DNA of 64,000 nucleotides from Bartonella fuyuanensis (GTDB lineage Bacteria > Pseudomonadota > Alphaproteobacteria > Rhizobiales > Rhizobiaceae), in assembly GCF_014197255.1 (NCBI RefSeq), contig NZ_JACIFE010000002.1:1-64000 (forward strand), read 5' to 3'. The first letter of the stretch is position 1; every line of letters starts with the position of its first letter. The notes beneath the pieces are model-generated. The model had not been told where the DNA came from, did not search any database, and saw only the letters and a program-made list of their open reading frames with translations. A program made the position numbers and the translations under genes. Below are positions 33,338 through 42,965 of this stretch, in pieces.

Positions 33338-34222
33338 ATGCTCAAGGGAGCTGTAACTGCTCTTATTACACCATTTGATAATAAGGGTGCAATTGATGAG
33401 AAGGCATTTTGTAATTTTATTGAATGGCAGATCATGCAAGGGATTAACGGTGTAAGCCCTGTTGGGACAACAGGTGAATCAGCAACTTTAAGTCATGAAG
33501 AACATAAGCGAATTATAGAATTGTGTGTTGAGCAGGTTGCAAAGCGTGTTCCTGTTGTTGCGGGCGCGGGATCAAATAGCACAAGTGAGGCTGTAGAGCT
33601 TGCACAATATGCAGAAAAGGCCGGGGCAGATGCAGTTTTGGTTGTCACTCCCTATTATAATAAGCCAAATCAGTCTGGTTTATACAAACATTTTTCTTCC
33701 ATTGCCAAAGCTATTTCCATTCCGATTATAATTTATAATATCCCTGGTCGTTCTGTTATCGATATGGCAGTGGAAACTATGAGAGACCTTTATCAAGATT
33801 TTAAAAATATCGTTGGTGTTAAGGATGCGACGAGTAGAATTGAGCGCGTTAGTGAACAACGTGAAAAGTGTGGCAAGGATTTTGTACAGCTTTCCGGTGA
33901 TGATTGTACTGCGTTAGGTTTTAATGCACATGGAGGTGTCGGGTGTATTTCGGTTTCCTCCAATGTTGCTCCCAAGCTTTGTGCTGAGCTTCAAGCTGCT
34001 TGTTTTCGTGGAGATTATAAAACAGCACAAGAATTAAATGATCGCCTAATGCCTCTCAATCGTGCTGTGTTTATTGAACCTAGCCCAGCAGGTATTAAAT
34101 ATGCTGCTGCAAAGTTAGGATTTTGTGGTGATACTGTGCGTTCTCCGATGGTTCCATTAGCAGAGACTACAAAGAAGGTTATTGATGCAGCTCTCCATTA
34201 TGCTGGACTTTTAAACGCATAA
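33338..34222 (+). CDS. dapA: 4-Hydroxy-tetrahydrodipicolinate synthase
   Basis: Condenses pyruvate with aspartate semialdehyde in the diaminopimelate/lysine pathway. 294 residues in a TIM barrel. Schiff-base lysine Lys162 (GVKDATSR), catalytic Tyr133 (YNIPGRS), Thr45 in VGTTGES and Tyr107 in TPYYNKP are all present. ATG with GGGAG six bases upstream. smpB follows after 18 bases, the common dapA-smpB order of Rhizobiales. Confidence 0.97.
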   Translation: MLKGAVTALITPFDNKGAIDEKAFCNFIEWQIMQGINGVSPVGTTGESATLSHEEHKRIIELCVEQVAKRVPVVAGAGSNSTSEAVELAQYAEKAGADAVLVVTPYYNKPNQSGLYKHFSSIAKAISIPIIIYNIPGRSVIDMAVETMRDLYQDFKNIVGVKDATSRIERVSEQREKCGKDFVQLSGDDCTALGFNAHGGVGCISVSSNVAPKLCAELQAACFRGDYKTAQELNDRLMPLNRAVFIEPSPAGIKYAAAKLGFCGDTVRSPMVPLAETTKKVIDAALHYAGLLNA

Positions 34223-34240
34223 AATGATTTTGACAAAGCT

Positions 34241-34717
34241 ATGAATAAAAAAAAGAATGCTCCCATACGGAAAATAATTGTTGACAATCGTAAAGCGCGT
34301 TTTAATTTTGAAATTCTCGATAGTCTTGAGGCGGGTCTTGTTCTTCAGGGCGCGGAAGTAAAGTCTTTGCGTTCCAATCAGGCTAATATTGCTGAAAGTT
34401 ATGCTAGTTTTGAAAATGGGGAATTGTGGTTAGTAAATAGCTATATTCCTGAATATACGCAGGCTAATCGTTTTAATCATAAACCGCGACGTTTGCGTAA
34501 GTTGTTAATTTCAAAACGTGAAATGGCCCGTTTTTTTAATGCGACGTTTCGTGAGGGGATGACACTTGTTCCTCTCAAGCTTTATTTTAATGAACGAGGA
34601 CGCGTTAAGTTGGAGATTGCTCTAGCGCGTGGGAAAAAGCTTCATGATAAACGCGAAACGGAAAAAAAACGTGATTGGGGACGTGAAAAAGCAAGGCTTT
34701 TAAAAAGATATGGATGA
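34241..34717 (+). CDS. smpB: SsrA (tmRNA)-binding protein
   Basis: Binds tmRNA and brings it to stalled ribosomes for trans-translation. 158 residues, normal length. Family motifs seen are [39 protein letters not shown] and the basic C-terminal tail ([20 protein letters not shown]). Probably cotranscribed with dapA (18-base gap). The tmRNA gene itself was not found in the window. Confidence 0.96.
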   Translation: MNKKKNAPIRKIIVDNRKARFNFEILDSLEAGLVLQGAEVKSLRSNQANIAESYASFENGELWLVNSYIPEYTQANRFNHKPRRLRKLLISKREMARFFNATFREGMTLVPLKLYFNERGRVKLEIALARGKKLHDKRETEKKRDWGREKARLLKRYG

Positions 34718-34765
34718 TGAGATACGGTTTGGATATCCGTTATTTATAGCTCTTCTAAAATGGTT

Positions 34766-35434
34766 TTAGCATTGATCTAAGTATGTTTTTGCTGCTTGAA
34801 AAATTTGGTGAAACATAGCGTCTGTTAAGCGACCAGTATTCGTATTATAACGAGAACAGTGATAGCTTGAAAAGATGCGTAATCTGCCGATGTTATTGAC
34901 TTCTCCATGTCCAAAAGGGTGAGCTAAAACTTTTGCATTAAGGGCGCGTATCGTTGAATGGTGGGCAATGGTCCCCAAGGTAATCACAGCTTTAAGTTTG
35001 GGAAGATTTGTTAAAAGAGGCGAAAAGAAATAGCGGCACGTATTAATTTCTGTACCGGTCGGTTTATTTTCTGGTGGAACACAACGAACAGAGTTAACGA
35101 TTGCTGCATCAATCAGTTCAAGATTATCATCTGCTCTTTCTTCAAAGGTTCCTTGAGCAAAACCAAATTTTTTTAAAGTAGAATAAAGTAAGTGTCCAGC
35201 ATAATCACCAGTAAATGGACGTCCAGTTCGATTTGCTCCGCGTAGTCCAGGAGCAAGACCAACAATAAGAAGGCGTGTTGTGTTTGCCCCTTTATAGGGA
35301 AAGAATGGGCGTACCGGGGCGTTATACCAATTTGGTTCTTTCATACGCCAGCCGGCGATAAATTGATGAAGCCTAGGGCATAAATTGCAATTTTGAGGCG
35401 GTTCTGGGTAAAGCGATGTTAGTTGGCTATTCAT
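34766..35434 (-). CDS. Uracil-DNA glycosylase, type 5 (UdgB)
   Basis: Family-5 glycosylase acting on uracil and other deaminated bases in DNA. Motif 1 is GLAPGLRGANRTGRPFTGDY, which lacks the catalytic Asp/Asn found in families 1 and 4, as expected of UdgB. The C-terminal motif is SSYHCSRYNTNTGRLT, the form typical of this family. The CNLCPRL pair near the N-terminus and later cysteines suit the Fe-S cluster. The longest frame starts with TTG at 35449; the ATG at 35434 is preferred, giving about 222 residues. Convergent with smpB. It complements the type-4 enzyme at 13194-14033. Confidence 0.88.
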   Translation of the reverse strand: MNSQLTSLYPEPPQNCNLCPRLHQFIAGWRMKEPNWYNAPVRPFFPYKGANTTRLLIVGLAPGLRGANRTGRPFTGDYAGHLLYSTLKKFGFAQGTFEERADDNLELIDAAIVNSVRCVPPENKPTGTEINTCRYFFSPLLTNLPKLKAVITLGTIAHHSTIRALNAKVLAHPFGHGEVNNIGRLRIFSSYHCSRYNTNTGRLTDAMFHQIFQAAKTYLDQC

Positions 35435-35449
35435 GGTGTTAGGAGTCAA

Positions 35450-36002
35450 TCGTTTTTTCTATTCGTTTGAGTCTTTTATGGAGTATATGATGGGTCATAT
35501 TTTTATAAACAAGCTATAATAAATACAAATAAACTGTTTTTATAATAAAGTGTAATGTAAACTTATTGCTAACAATTATATAAGGAGAGGCGATCTTTCA
35601 GTAATTTATTCGATGGTTAAGAGTGCAATACATTTGTTGCTCAAAGAAAAATTCTGTCTTTAATAAAGATATCATCATAAAAATTGTGCAAGACTATTGT
35701 TATTGCAAAGGATTTTAAAGAGCTGCTGTTCCTTTGTAAAAGGAAAAAGATTCCAGAGAGATATTTTATTGAGCAATACCTTATTTGTTTGGCTCCAATC
35801 TATTGGAGTGCTTTTAAGATCAGGTTTGATAACCAGCATGAATGCGGTGTACATTTTTTATCAAGTTTCCAAGAGTTTTCTGAAACTTAAGTGCTTTAGG
35901 CAAAAAACATTAAAGCTTGTATTGTTTTTCTTGTGTTTTATTTTGATTATTGTATATAATCCTCTTATCCGCTATTGAATTTTATTTGGGAAAGAAGCAT
36001 AA
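35450..36002. other. Spacer before rpoZ with a possible decayed gene
   Basis: About 550 bases. Two plus-strand frames overlap out of phase (35684-35890, 68 codons; 35697-35978, 93 codons). The second has a hydrophobic C-terminus (LVLFFLCFILIIVYNPL). Neither is recognisable and neither has a good ribosome site, so they are either chance or a frameshifted relic. The rpoZ promoter should lie here. Confidence 0.4.
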
Positions 36003-36401
36003 ATGGCCCGCGTAACGGTAGAAGATTGTATTGATAAAGTTGATAACCGCTTTGAATTAGTGCTTTTAGCAGGTCATCGGGCGCGTCAGATTTCACAAGG
36101 GGCGCAAATTACGGTTGATCGTGATAATGATAAAAATCCAGTTGTTGCTTTGCGTGAAATAGCGGAAGAAACACTGTCTCCTGCTGATTTAAAGGAAGAT
36201 CTTATTCATTCGTTGCAAAAGCATGTGGAAATAGATGAGCCAGAAATGGTAAATGAGTTTATTACCCATTTAGATGAATCTGAAAGCGTTCTTAGTACAT
36301 CATCGCAAGAAGAAAGAACTTCATTTGATCATATGTCAGAAGAAGAGCTTTTAGCAGGTATTGAAGGTTTAATTGTTCCAGAAAAAAGTGATGATTATTA
36401 A
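36003..36401 (+). CDS. rpoZ: RNA polymerase omega subunit
   Basis: Small subunit that helps assemble RNA polymerase and forms part of the ppGpp site in many proteobacteria. 132 residues. The conserved core is the N-terminal 60: [20 protein letters not shown], then ARQI and [17 protein letters not shown]. The remainder is an acidic tail, usual in alphaproteobacteria. It sits 132 bases upstream of rel, the customary rpoZ-rel/spoT pairing. Confidence 0.96.
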   Translation: MARVTVEDCIDKVDNRFELVLLAGHRARQISQGAQITVDRDNDKNPVVALREIAEETLSPADLKEDLIHSLQKHVEIDEPEMVNEFITHLDESESVLSTSSQEERTSFDHMSEEELLAGIEGLIVPEKSDDY

Positions 36402-36533
36402 TTGCGGTGATTTATATTATAGGAGTGAATGTGCCTTGTCGTATAAGGAGCAGTTATTTTTCTCGTTTTTTATTAATAAAGTGTTCCTGTTCAATAAGGA
36501 TTAGAGGTGTGAAAAAATAAAGGATATGCTCGA

Positions 36534-38759
36534 ATGATGCGTCAGTATGAGCTTGTTGGGCGTGTTAAACGTTACAAGTCTGACGTAGATGAGGCTCTTT
36601 TAAACAAGGCATATGATTATGCAATGAGAAAGCATGCACATCAAAAGCGTGCTTCAGGTGATCTTTATTTTTCTCATCCTTTAGAGGTTGCTGCTATTTT
36701 GACAGATATGCGGTTGGATGAGGCAACGATTGCTGTTGCTCTTTTGCACGATACAATTGAGGATACAAGCGCTACACGAGCAGAAATTGATCAGCTTTTT
36801 GGATCTGAAATTGGGAAGTTGGTTGAAGGACTCACAAAACTTAATAAGCTTGATCTTGTATCAAAGAAAGCCGTACAGGCGGAAAATCTTCGTAAACTTC
36901 TTATTGCTATTTCTGATGATGTTCGTGTTCTTTTAGTTAAACTTGCTGACCGTCTTCATAATATGCGTACTCTTGGTGTTATGCATGATGATAAACGTCG
37001 ACGTATTGCTGAGGAGACAATGGATATTTATGCTCCACTTGCTGGTCGCATGGGTATGCAGGATATGCGCGAGGAATTAGAGGATCTCTCTTTCTTTTAT
37101 TTAAATCCAGAAGGTTATCGCACGATTACCAATCGACTTTCTGAGTTATTGAAACACAATCGTGATTTGCTTTTTACAATTGAAAATGAATTGACGAAAC
37201 TTTTTTTTGAGCATGGCATTAAAGCAGATGTTAAAAGCCGTCAGAAAAAATCCTATTCGGTCTTTCGCAAAATGGAAAGTAAAGCGTTATCTTTTGAACA
37301 GTTATCGGATATTTTTGGATTTCGTGTGATTGTTGAAACAGTAAATGATTGTTATCGTGCTCTTGGTGTCATTCATACAACATGGCCGATGGTTCCTGGT
37401 CGTTTTAAAGATTATATTTCGATACCAAAGCAAAATGATTATCGTTCTATTCATACAACAATTGTAGGTCCTTCGAGACAACGCGTCGAATTACAAATTA
37501 GAACAGCGGCCATGGATGATATTGCTGAATATGGGGTTGCTGCTCATTCCATATATAAAGAGCACGGTTCCAATTATTCGGCTTCGAAGTTATCAAGCGA
37601 AACAAATGCTTATGCATGGTTGCGTCAAACGATACAATCTTTATCTGATGGAGATAATCCAGAAGAGTTTTTAGAACATACAAAACTTGAGCTTTTTCAA
37701 GACCAAGTTTTTTGTTTTACGCCGAAAGGTCGATTAATTGCTTTTCCTAAAGGAGCTACGCCTATTGATTTTGCTTATGCTGTCCATACAGACATCGGTG
37801 ATTCTTGTGTGGGTGTGAAAATTAATGGTCGTATTATGCCTTTAATGACCAAATTAAAAAATGGTGATGAGGTTGATATTATTCGTTCACACGCTCAAAT
37901 TCCGCCAGCTGCGTGGGAATTTCTTGTTGTGACAGGTAAAGCACGTTCAGCTATTCGACGAGCAAGTCGTGCAGCGGTACGTAAGCAATATTCGGGTTTA
38001 GGGTATCGGATTCTTGAGCGTTCATTTGAATATATGGGAAAACAATTTTCAAAAGATGTTCTGAAGAAAGTTTTATCACGTTTGGCACGTAAAGATGTGG
38101 AGGATGTATTGGCCGCTGTTGGGCGGGGTGAGCTGTTTTCCGCTGATGTGATTAAAGCGGTTTATCCTGATTATCAAGATCAACGTGTGGTACAAAAGTC
38201 GTCTTTTAAGCCTGGAGAAGAAGGTTGGTTTAATATTGAAAATGCTCAAGGTATGATTTTTAAAGTTCCAGAAAATGAAAAGGATGCAACGGTTGAGAAT
38301 CATCAATCTAAAGCATTACCTATTCGAGGAACCCGTGGAGATATACCTGTGCGTTTTTCACCTGAAGGAGCTGTGCCTGGAGATCGGATTGTTGGGATTC
38401 TGCAGCCAGGGGCTGGGATTGTGATTTATCCAATACAGTCTTCAGCTTTGATGGCGTATGATGATCAGCCAGAACGATGGATTGATGTTCGATGGGATAT
38501 TGATGCTCAAATGAATGAACGTTTTCCTGCACGGATGAATATTTTGGTTGTAAATAGCCCTGGTTCTTTGGCTGAAATTACGCAAATAATTTCTGCTAAC
38601 GATGCCAATATCCAAAATTTGTCTTTTATCCGTATAGCATCAGATTTTACAGAAATTATGATGGATTTAGAAGTTTGGGATTTAAAACATTTAAATCGTA
38701 TTTTTTCTCAATTAAAAGAGGCAGGTTCAGTGAGTACAGTACGGCGGGTTCATGGATAA
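36534..38759 (+). CDS. rel: Bifunctional (p)ppGpp synthase/hydrolase (RSH)
   Basis: Controls the stringent response, important for survival and virulence in intracellular alphaproteobacteria. 741 residues with the full long-RSH layout: hydrolase HD domain (about 25-180; FSHPLEVA, LLHDTIEDT, LADRLHNMRTL), synthetase domain (about 225-340; SYSVFRKME, IFGFRVIV, YRSIHTT, ELQIRT), TGS (about 390-450; VFCFTPKGRLIAFPKGATPI), and a C-terminal ACT domain (about 665-740; MNILVVNSPGSLAEITQII). Both HD and synthetase motifs are intact, so both activities are expected. It is the only RSH gene in the window. pyrE follows after 17 bases. Confidence 0.96.
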   Translation: MMRQYELVGRVKRYKSDVDEALLNKAYDYAMRKHAHQKRASGDLYFSHPLEVAAILTDMRLDEATIAVALLHDTIEDTSATRAEIDQLFGSEIGKLVEGLTKLNKLDLVSKKAVQAENLRKLLIAISDDVRVLLVKLADRLHNMRTLGVMHDDKRRRIAEETMDIYAPLAGRMGMQDMREELEDLSFFYLNPEGYRTITNRLSELLKHNRDLLFTIENELTKLFFEHGIKADVKSRQKKSYSVFRKMESKALSFEQLSDIFGFRVIVETVNDCYRALGVIHTTWPMVPGRFKDYISIPKQNDYRSIHTTIVGPSRQRVELQIRTAAMDDIAEYGVAAHSIYKEHGSNYSASKLSSETNAYAWLRQTIQSLSDGDNPEEFLEHTKLELFQDQVFCFTPKGRLIAFPKGATPIDFAYAVHTDIGDSCVGVKINGRIMPLMTKLKNGDEVDIIRSHAQIPPAAWEFLVVTGKARSAIRRASRAAVRKQYSGLGYRILERSFEYMGKQFSKDVLKKVLSRLARKDVEDVLAAVGRGELFSADVIKAVYPDYQDQRVVQKSSFKPGEEGWFNIENAQGMIFKVPENEKDATVENHQSKALPIRGTRGDIPVRFSPEGAVPGDRIVGILQPGAGIVIYPIQSSALMAYDDQPERWIDVRWDIDAQMNERFPARMNILVVNSPGSLAEITQIISANDANIQNLSFIRIASDFTEIMMDLEVWDLKHLNRIFSQLKEAGSVSTVRRVHG

Positions 38760-38776
38760 AAAGGAAAGATTTTACA

Positions 38777-39355
38777 ATGAATACACAAGATGTTATTGAT
38801 ATTTTTAAACAAGCAGATGCTATTCTAGAAGGGCATTTCATTTTAACATCAGGGCGTCATAGTGCGACTTATATGCAAAAGGCAAAAGTATTCATGCATG
38901 CTGGCTTGACGGAAAAGTTATGTCGTGAATTAGCGGAAAAAATCAAAAAATCTATCGATGGAAAGATTGATTATGTTGTTGGTCCCGCGATTGGCGGTCT
39001 TATTCCTTCATATGAGACTTCACGTCATCTTGGTGTTCCTTCTCTTTGGGTAGAACGTGTCAATGGAGTCTTTGAATTACGTCGTTTTGAAATTAAGAAG
39101 GGTGCACGGATTGTTATTGTTGAAGATATTGTGACAACGGGCCTTTCCATTCGTGAGACCGTTGAGGCGCTTGTGGCAGCAGGAGCAGAGGTATTGGCAA
39201 GTGCATGTATTCTTGATCGTTCTGGTGGTAAGGTCAATATTGGAGTTCCATTGATTGCGCTTGCTGAATATGAGATAGCTTCTTATGCTAGTGATGAACT
39301 TCCGGCAGCCCTTTCTGTTCTTCCAGTGATTAAACCAGGCAGTCGAAATATTTAA
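38777..39355 (+). CDS. pyrE: Orotate phosphoribosyltransferase
   Basis: Joins orotate to PRPP to give OMP in pyrimidine synthesis. The PRPP motif IVIVEDIVTTG and the segment VVGPAIGGLIPSYE are present. The longest frame begins inside rel at 38675, but the ATG at 38777 gives the usual N-terminus (MNTQDVIDIFKQADAILEG) of a 192-residue enzyme and has AAGGA upstream. The extra 34 residues would be out-of-frame rel sequence. Cotranscribed with rel. Confidence 0.95.
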   Translation: MNTQDVIDIFKQADAILEGHFILTSGRHSATYMQKAKVFMHAGLTEKLCRELAEKIKKSIDGKIDYVVGPAIGGLIPSYETSRHLGVPSLWVERVNGVFELRRFEIKKGARIVIVEDIVTTGLSIRETVEALVAAGAEVLASACILDRSGGKVNIGVPLIALAEYEIASYASDELPAALSVLPVIKPGSRNI

Positions 39356-39449
39356 TTGTCTTTCTATTTTTTTTTGTGCAAAAACTTAAAAAGATTAATT
39401 TGGATGATAAAGATTATTTCATCATCAAAAGGTGTGTATTGAGAGTCAT

Positions 39450-40022
39450 ATGCTTTTTCGTCGTCGAGAACCAATAGATTTTGTAACGCGTATTCGACTT
39501 TGGTTATGGCCGCGTCGTTCATTTTTTCGTTCATTTTGTTATATACATAAACGTATTTTGCGTATATCAGCGACGCCCCATGAAGTTGCATTAGGGGTTG
39601 CTATTGGCATTTTTTTAGCTTGTTCTCCTTTTTTTGGGCTGCATATTTTTTTGGCAATATTTTTTTCTTGGATTTTGCGCGCAAACTTTGCTGCCGCAAT
39701 CATTGGGACGGTTTTTTCTAATCCACTTACATTTTTATTGATTGTCATGGCTGATTATAAAGTAGGCTATTTTTGTTTATCGTTTTTTAGCGATGTAAAT
39801 GAGATTTCTATTTCTCAAATTCGTGCTCTGTTTAATGGTTTTACATTTTCAAATTTCTCTCTTCTTTTTAAAGGCGCATGGGATACAATTATGAGGCCTA
39901 TGATTTTAGGTGGAACTCTTTTGGGTGTTGTTTTTGGTGGTTTATCTTATATAGGTGTTTATAGAGCGACGATTCGTTTTAAACAAAAACGATATCAAAA
40001 GGTTATAAAAAAAGGCGTTTGA
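39450..40022 (+). CDS. DUF2062 family membrane protein
   Basis: Small inner-membrane protein of about 190 residues. The conserved DUF2062 core is visible: ATPHEVALGVAIGIFLACSP, FFGLHIFLAIFFSWILRANF, and GTVFSNPLTFLLI, forming two or three membrane helices, with another hydrophobic segment near the end (LGGTLLGVVFGGLSYIG). A GTG six codons earlier (39432) is possible; the ATG at 39450 fits better. The function of the family is not established. It sits between pyrE and acpS as in other Rhizobiales. Confidence 0.85.
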   Translation: MLFRRREPIDFVTRIRLWLWPRRSFFRSFCYIHKRILRISATPHEVALGVAIGIFLACSPFFGLHIFLAIFFSWILRANFAAAIIGTVFSNPLTFLLIVMADYKVGYFCLSFFSDVNEISISQIRALFNGFTFSNFSLLFKGAWDTIMRPMILGGTLLGVVFGGLSYIGVYRATIRFKQKRYQKVIKKGV

Positions 40023-40059
40023 AGAATTGTTCCTCGTAAGAAAGATTGGGTAATATCTT

Positions 40060-40470
40060 ATGATTGTTGGTCTTGGAAATGATTTGGTTGATATACGACG
40101 TATTGAGAGAATGTTGGTTCGTTATGGTGAGCGTTTTATCCAACGTATTTTTACGGATGTTGAAAGAAATAGATCCGGAAATCTCAAAAAAAGTTCTTCT
40201 TCTTATGCAAAAAGATTTGCTGCTAAAGAAGCATGTGCAAAAGCCTTAGGAACTGGGATCGCTTATGGTATCAATTGGAAAGACATGGGGGTAGTTAATT
40301 TGCCGTCTGGTAAACCAATAATGCAATTAACAAATCGTGCGCAAGTGCAACTTCAAAAGTTATTACCTCCTCATTATGAGGCAGTTATTCATCTCAGCAT
40401 AACGGATGATTTTCCTTGGGCGCAGGCATTTATTATTATCGAAGCATTTCCACGTGGAGAGATAGCGTGA
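40060..40470 (+). CDS. acpS: Holo-[acyl-carrier-protein] synthase
   Basis: Transfers 4'-phosphopantetheine from CoA to acyl carrier protein, needed for fatty acid synthesis. 136 residues. Metal-binding Asp in GLGNDLVDIRRIE at residues 4-16 and the FAAKEACAKALGTGI signature near 52-66 are present, with LSITDDFPWAQAFIIIE near the end. It lies 37 bases after the DUF2062 gene and 71 before lepB. CoA supply links it to panC/panB further on. Confidence 0.95.
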   Translation: MIVGLGNDLVDIRRIERMLVRYGERFIQRIFTDVERNRSGNLKKSSSSYAKRFAAKEACAKALGTGIAYGINWKDMGVVNLPSGKPIMQLTNRAQVQLQKLLPPHYEAVIHLSITDDFPWAQAFIIIEAFPRGEIA

Positions 40471-40541
40471 GAGATTGTACTTTTGTTATTTGAATATTAT
40501 GATGAAAAAAAGTTAGATCTGTGATGAGAAGGTAATTGGCG

Positions 40542-41354
40542 ATGATCCTAGAAGATAAAGTGCATAAAAAAGAAAAAAAAGGTGGAATTATTGAATTGAT
40601 TCGTGTTTTAATACAGGCTTTTCTTTTGGCAACGTTTATTCGGGCATTTTTTTTTCAGCCTTTTAGTATTCCTTCCGGTTCAATGCGTCCTACTTTATTA
40701 GTAGGGGATTATCTGTTTGTTTCTAAGTATGCATATGGGTATTCTCGTTTTTCTATCCCCTTTTCTCCTCCCATTTTTTATGGACGTATTTGGGCATCTC
40801 AACCTCAACGTGGAGATGTAGTCGTTTTTCGTTTACCGAGTGATCCGAAGATTGATTATATAAAGCGCGTTGTTGGGCTGCCAGGTGATCGTATCCAAGT
40901 TCGTCAAAGTGTTGTTTATATTAATGATAAGGCTGTTTCGCGTCACTTTATGGGGGAGATTGATAATTTGGATATAACAGAAGTTAACTACCCTGTTAAA
41001 GTTTATCGGGAGACAATGCCCAATGGTGTTAGCTATGATACGCTTGATTTAGCTTTTAACCCACAAATTGATGATACAAAAGTCTTTGAAGTTCCTCAAG
41101 GACATTATTTTGTGATGGGAGATAACCGCGATAATTCAGATGATAGTCGTTTAGCGGTAGGCTATGTTCCAGAAGAAAATCTTATTGGTCGCGCAGGTTT
41201 GATTTTCTTTTCTATCAGTAATGGTTCAAGTGGTTGGCAGATTTGGCGCTGGCCATTTGATGTACGGTGGAAGCGTTTGTTTTCTTTCATAAATACGGTT
41301 CATGATTTGCCGCTTAGCAAGCAAGGAAACAACGATGAAACGTCTAATGATTGA
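40542..41354 (+). CDS. lepB: Signal peptidase I
   Basis: Inner-membrane peptidase that removes signal peptides from exported proteins such as HutA, HutB and Slt here. One N-terminal membrane segment (about 16-38). Catalytic Ser47 in PSGSMRPTL and general-base Lys108 in DYIKRVVGLPGDRI are present, and the later GDNRDNSDDSR box is intact. The longest frame starts with TTG at 40536; the ATG at 40542 has AAGG nine bases upstream. 270 residues. Its 3' end overlaps rnc by 20 bases, the classic lepB-rnc-era run. Confidence 0.96.
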   Translation: MILEDKVHKKEKKGGIIELIRVLIQAFLLATFIRAFFFQPFSIPSGSMRPTLLVGDYLFVSKYAYGYSRFSIPFSPPIFYGRIWASQPQRGDVVVFRLPSDPKIDYIKRVVGLPGDRIQVRQSVVYINDKAVSRHFMGEIDNLDITEVNYPVKVYRETMPNGVSYDTLDLAFNPQIDDTKVFEVPQGHYFVMGDNRDNSDDSRLAVGYVPEENLIGRAGLIFFSISNGSSGWQIWRWPFDVRWKRLFSFINTVHDLPLSKQGNNDETSND

Positions 41355-42042
41355 TCAGCTTTTCAAGCTGACAGGGCATCGTTTTAAAGATGAAGAGAGA
41401 CTAAAAAAGGCATTAACACACGCGAGTGTACAAGATTCGGAACAGGGGAATTATGAACGCCTAGAGTTTTTAGGTGATCGAGTTTTAGGACTTTTGATTG
41501 CAGAGATGCTGTATCAGCTTTTTCCTCAAGCAAGTGAAGGTGAATTATCAGTTCGTTTGAATCATCTGGTTAATGCGCAGACATGTGCTGATATCGCACG
41601 CGAAATGAGCTTGCCGGATATGATTCATGTTGGTTTTGAGATGAAAAATCTCGAGGGGCGTCGACTCGTTAATATGCATGCAGATGTCGTGGAAGCTCTG
41701 ATTGCTGTGATATATCTCGATGGAGGATTGGAAGGCGTTCGCCCTTTTATTCAAAGATATTGGCAAAGTCGGGCAAAGGAAATGGATGCGGGTCGACGTG
41801 ATGCCAAGACAGAATTACAAGAATGGGCGCATATCCAAGGAAATGTACAACCACGTTATCAGGTTATAAAGCGTTCAGGTCCAGATCACGATCCTATTTT
41901 TATAGTAGAGGTAAGTATTGAGGGGTTTGCTTCAGAGATTGGGCAGGGAAGTTCTAAAAGATATGCTGAAAGAATGGCAGCTGAAAAAATTTTAAGACGA
42001 GAGGGTGTATGGGAAACAGCAGGAAAAAATAATTATGAGTGA
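41335..42042 (+). CDS. rnc: Ribonuclease III
   Basis: Double-strand-specific RNase for rRNA and mRNA processing. The catalytic signature ERLEFLGDRVLGL is near residue 40, with the second acidic pair in the VVEALIAVIYLDGG segment. The C-terminal double-stranded RNA-binding domain covers about 160-230 (DAKTELQEWAH, GSSKRYAERMAAEKIL). The ATG at 41335, inside the end of lepB and preceded by AAGGA, is preferred over an ATG 11 codons upstream; 235 residues. It overlaps era by eight bases. Confidence 0.95.
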   Translation: MKRLMIDQLFKLTGHRFKDEERLKKALTHASVQDSEQGNYERLEFLGDRVLGLLIAEMLYQLFPQASEGELSVRLNHLVNAQTCADIAREMSLPDMIHVGFEMKNLEGRRLVNMHADVVEALIAVIYLDGGLEGVRPFIQRYWQSRAKEMDAGRRDAKTELQEWAHIQGNVQPRYQVIKRSGPDHDPIFIVEVSIEGFASEIGQGSSKRYAERMAAEKILRREGVWETAGKNNYE

Positions 42043-42940
42043 TATTATGAAAACACGTTCTGGATTTGTTGTGCTTATTGGGATGCCTAATGCTGGTAAA
42101 TCGACATTGGTTAATCAATTGGTTGGAACAAAGATTTCAATTGTAACGCATAAAGTACAAACAACACGCACTTTGATCCGCGGTATTGTCATTCATGATA
42201 ATGTGCAAATTGTGTTGGTCGATACACCAGGTGTTTTTCGTCCCCATAAGCGGTTGGAACATGCCATGGTATCTGCTGCTTGGGGAGGTGCTAAGAGTGC
42301 TGATGTTCTGCTTGTTTTAATTGATGCTCAAAGTGGTCTTTCGGATGAAGTTTATATGATCTTAGATATTGCAAACAATATGAAACAGAAAAAAATTCTT
42401 GTTCTTAATAAGATTGATACAGTTGTTAAATCATCTCTTTTAATGTTAACCACTAAAATAAATGAACGTGTGAAGTTTGCGCAAACATTTATGATTTCTG
42501 CTCTGAACGGTTCTGGTTGCAAGGATTTACTTCATGCACTCAGTATGATGATGCAGGAAGGGCCGTGGTATTATCCGGAAGATCAGGTTTCAGATATGCC
42601 CATACGTCATCTTGCCGCTGAAATTACGCGTGAAAAGCTTTTTTTTCGTCTTCATGATGAACTGCCTTATTCCTCTACTGTTGAAACAGAAGGCTGGGAA
42701 GAGCGTTCAGATGGTTCCGTTAAAATTAATCAAGTTATTTATATCGAGCGTGAGAGTCAGAAGAAAATTATTTTAGGAGCAAAAGGCGATACAATTAAGG
42801 CAATTGGTCAAGCAGCACGCAAGGAACTCATGGAAGTTATGAAGAAAAAGGTTCATCTTTTTCTCTTTGTGAAAGTGCGCAATAATTGGGATACCGATCC
42901 AGAACGTTATCGCGAAATGGGATTGGATTTTTTAAAATAG
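42035..42940 (+). CDS. era: GTPase Era
   Basis: Ribosome-associated GTPase for 16S rRNA maturation. G1 GMPNAGKST, G2 VQTTRTLIRG, G3 DTPGVF, G4 NKID, and the C-terminal KH domain (about 205-290; ELPYSSTVETEGW, IILGAKGDTIKAIGQAARK) are in order. A GTG at 42005 opens a longer frame; the ATG at 42035 overlapping the rnc end fits the family length of about 301. Followed by recO after 25 bases. Confidence 0.96.
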   Translation: MSDIMKTRSGFVVLIGMPNAGKSTLVNQLVGTKISIVTHKVQTTRTLIRGIVIHDNVQIVLVDTPGVFRPHKRLEHAMVSAAWGGAKSADVLLVLIDAQSGLSDEVYMILDIANNMKQKKILVLNKIDTVVKSSLLMLTTKINERVKFAQTFMISALNGSGCKDLLHALSMMMQEGPWYYPEDQVSDMPIRHLAAEITREKLFFRLHDELPYSSTVETEGWEERSDGSVKINQVIYIERESQKKIILGAKGDTIKAIGQAARKELMEVMKKKVHLFLFVKVRNNWDTDPERYREMGLDFLK

Positions 42941-42965
42941 GATTTTTAAAATTAATTAAAATCAA

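Noticed and set aside
38675-38776. N-terminal extension of pyrE inside rel
   Set aside because: The extra 34 residues are out-of-frame rel sequence; the internal ATG at 38777 has a ribosome site and matches the family N-terminus.
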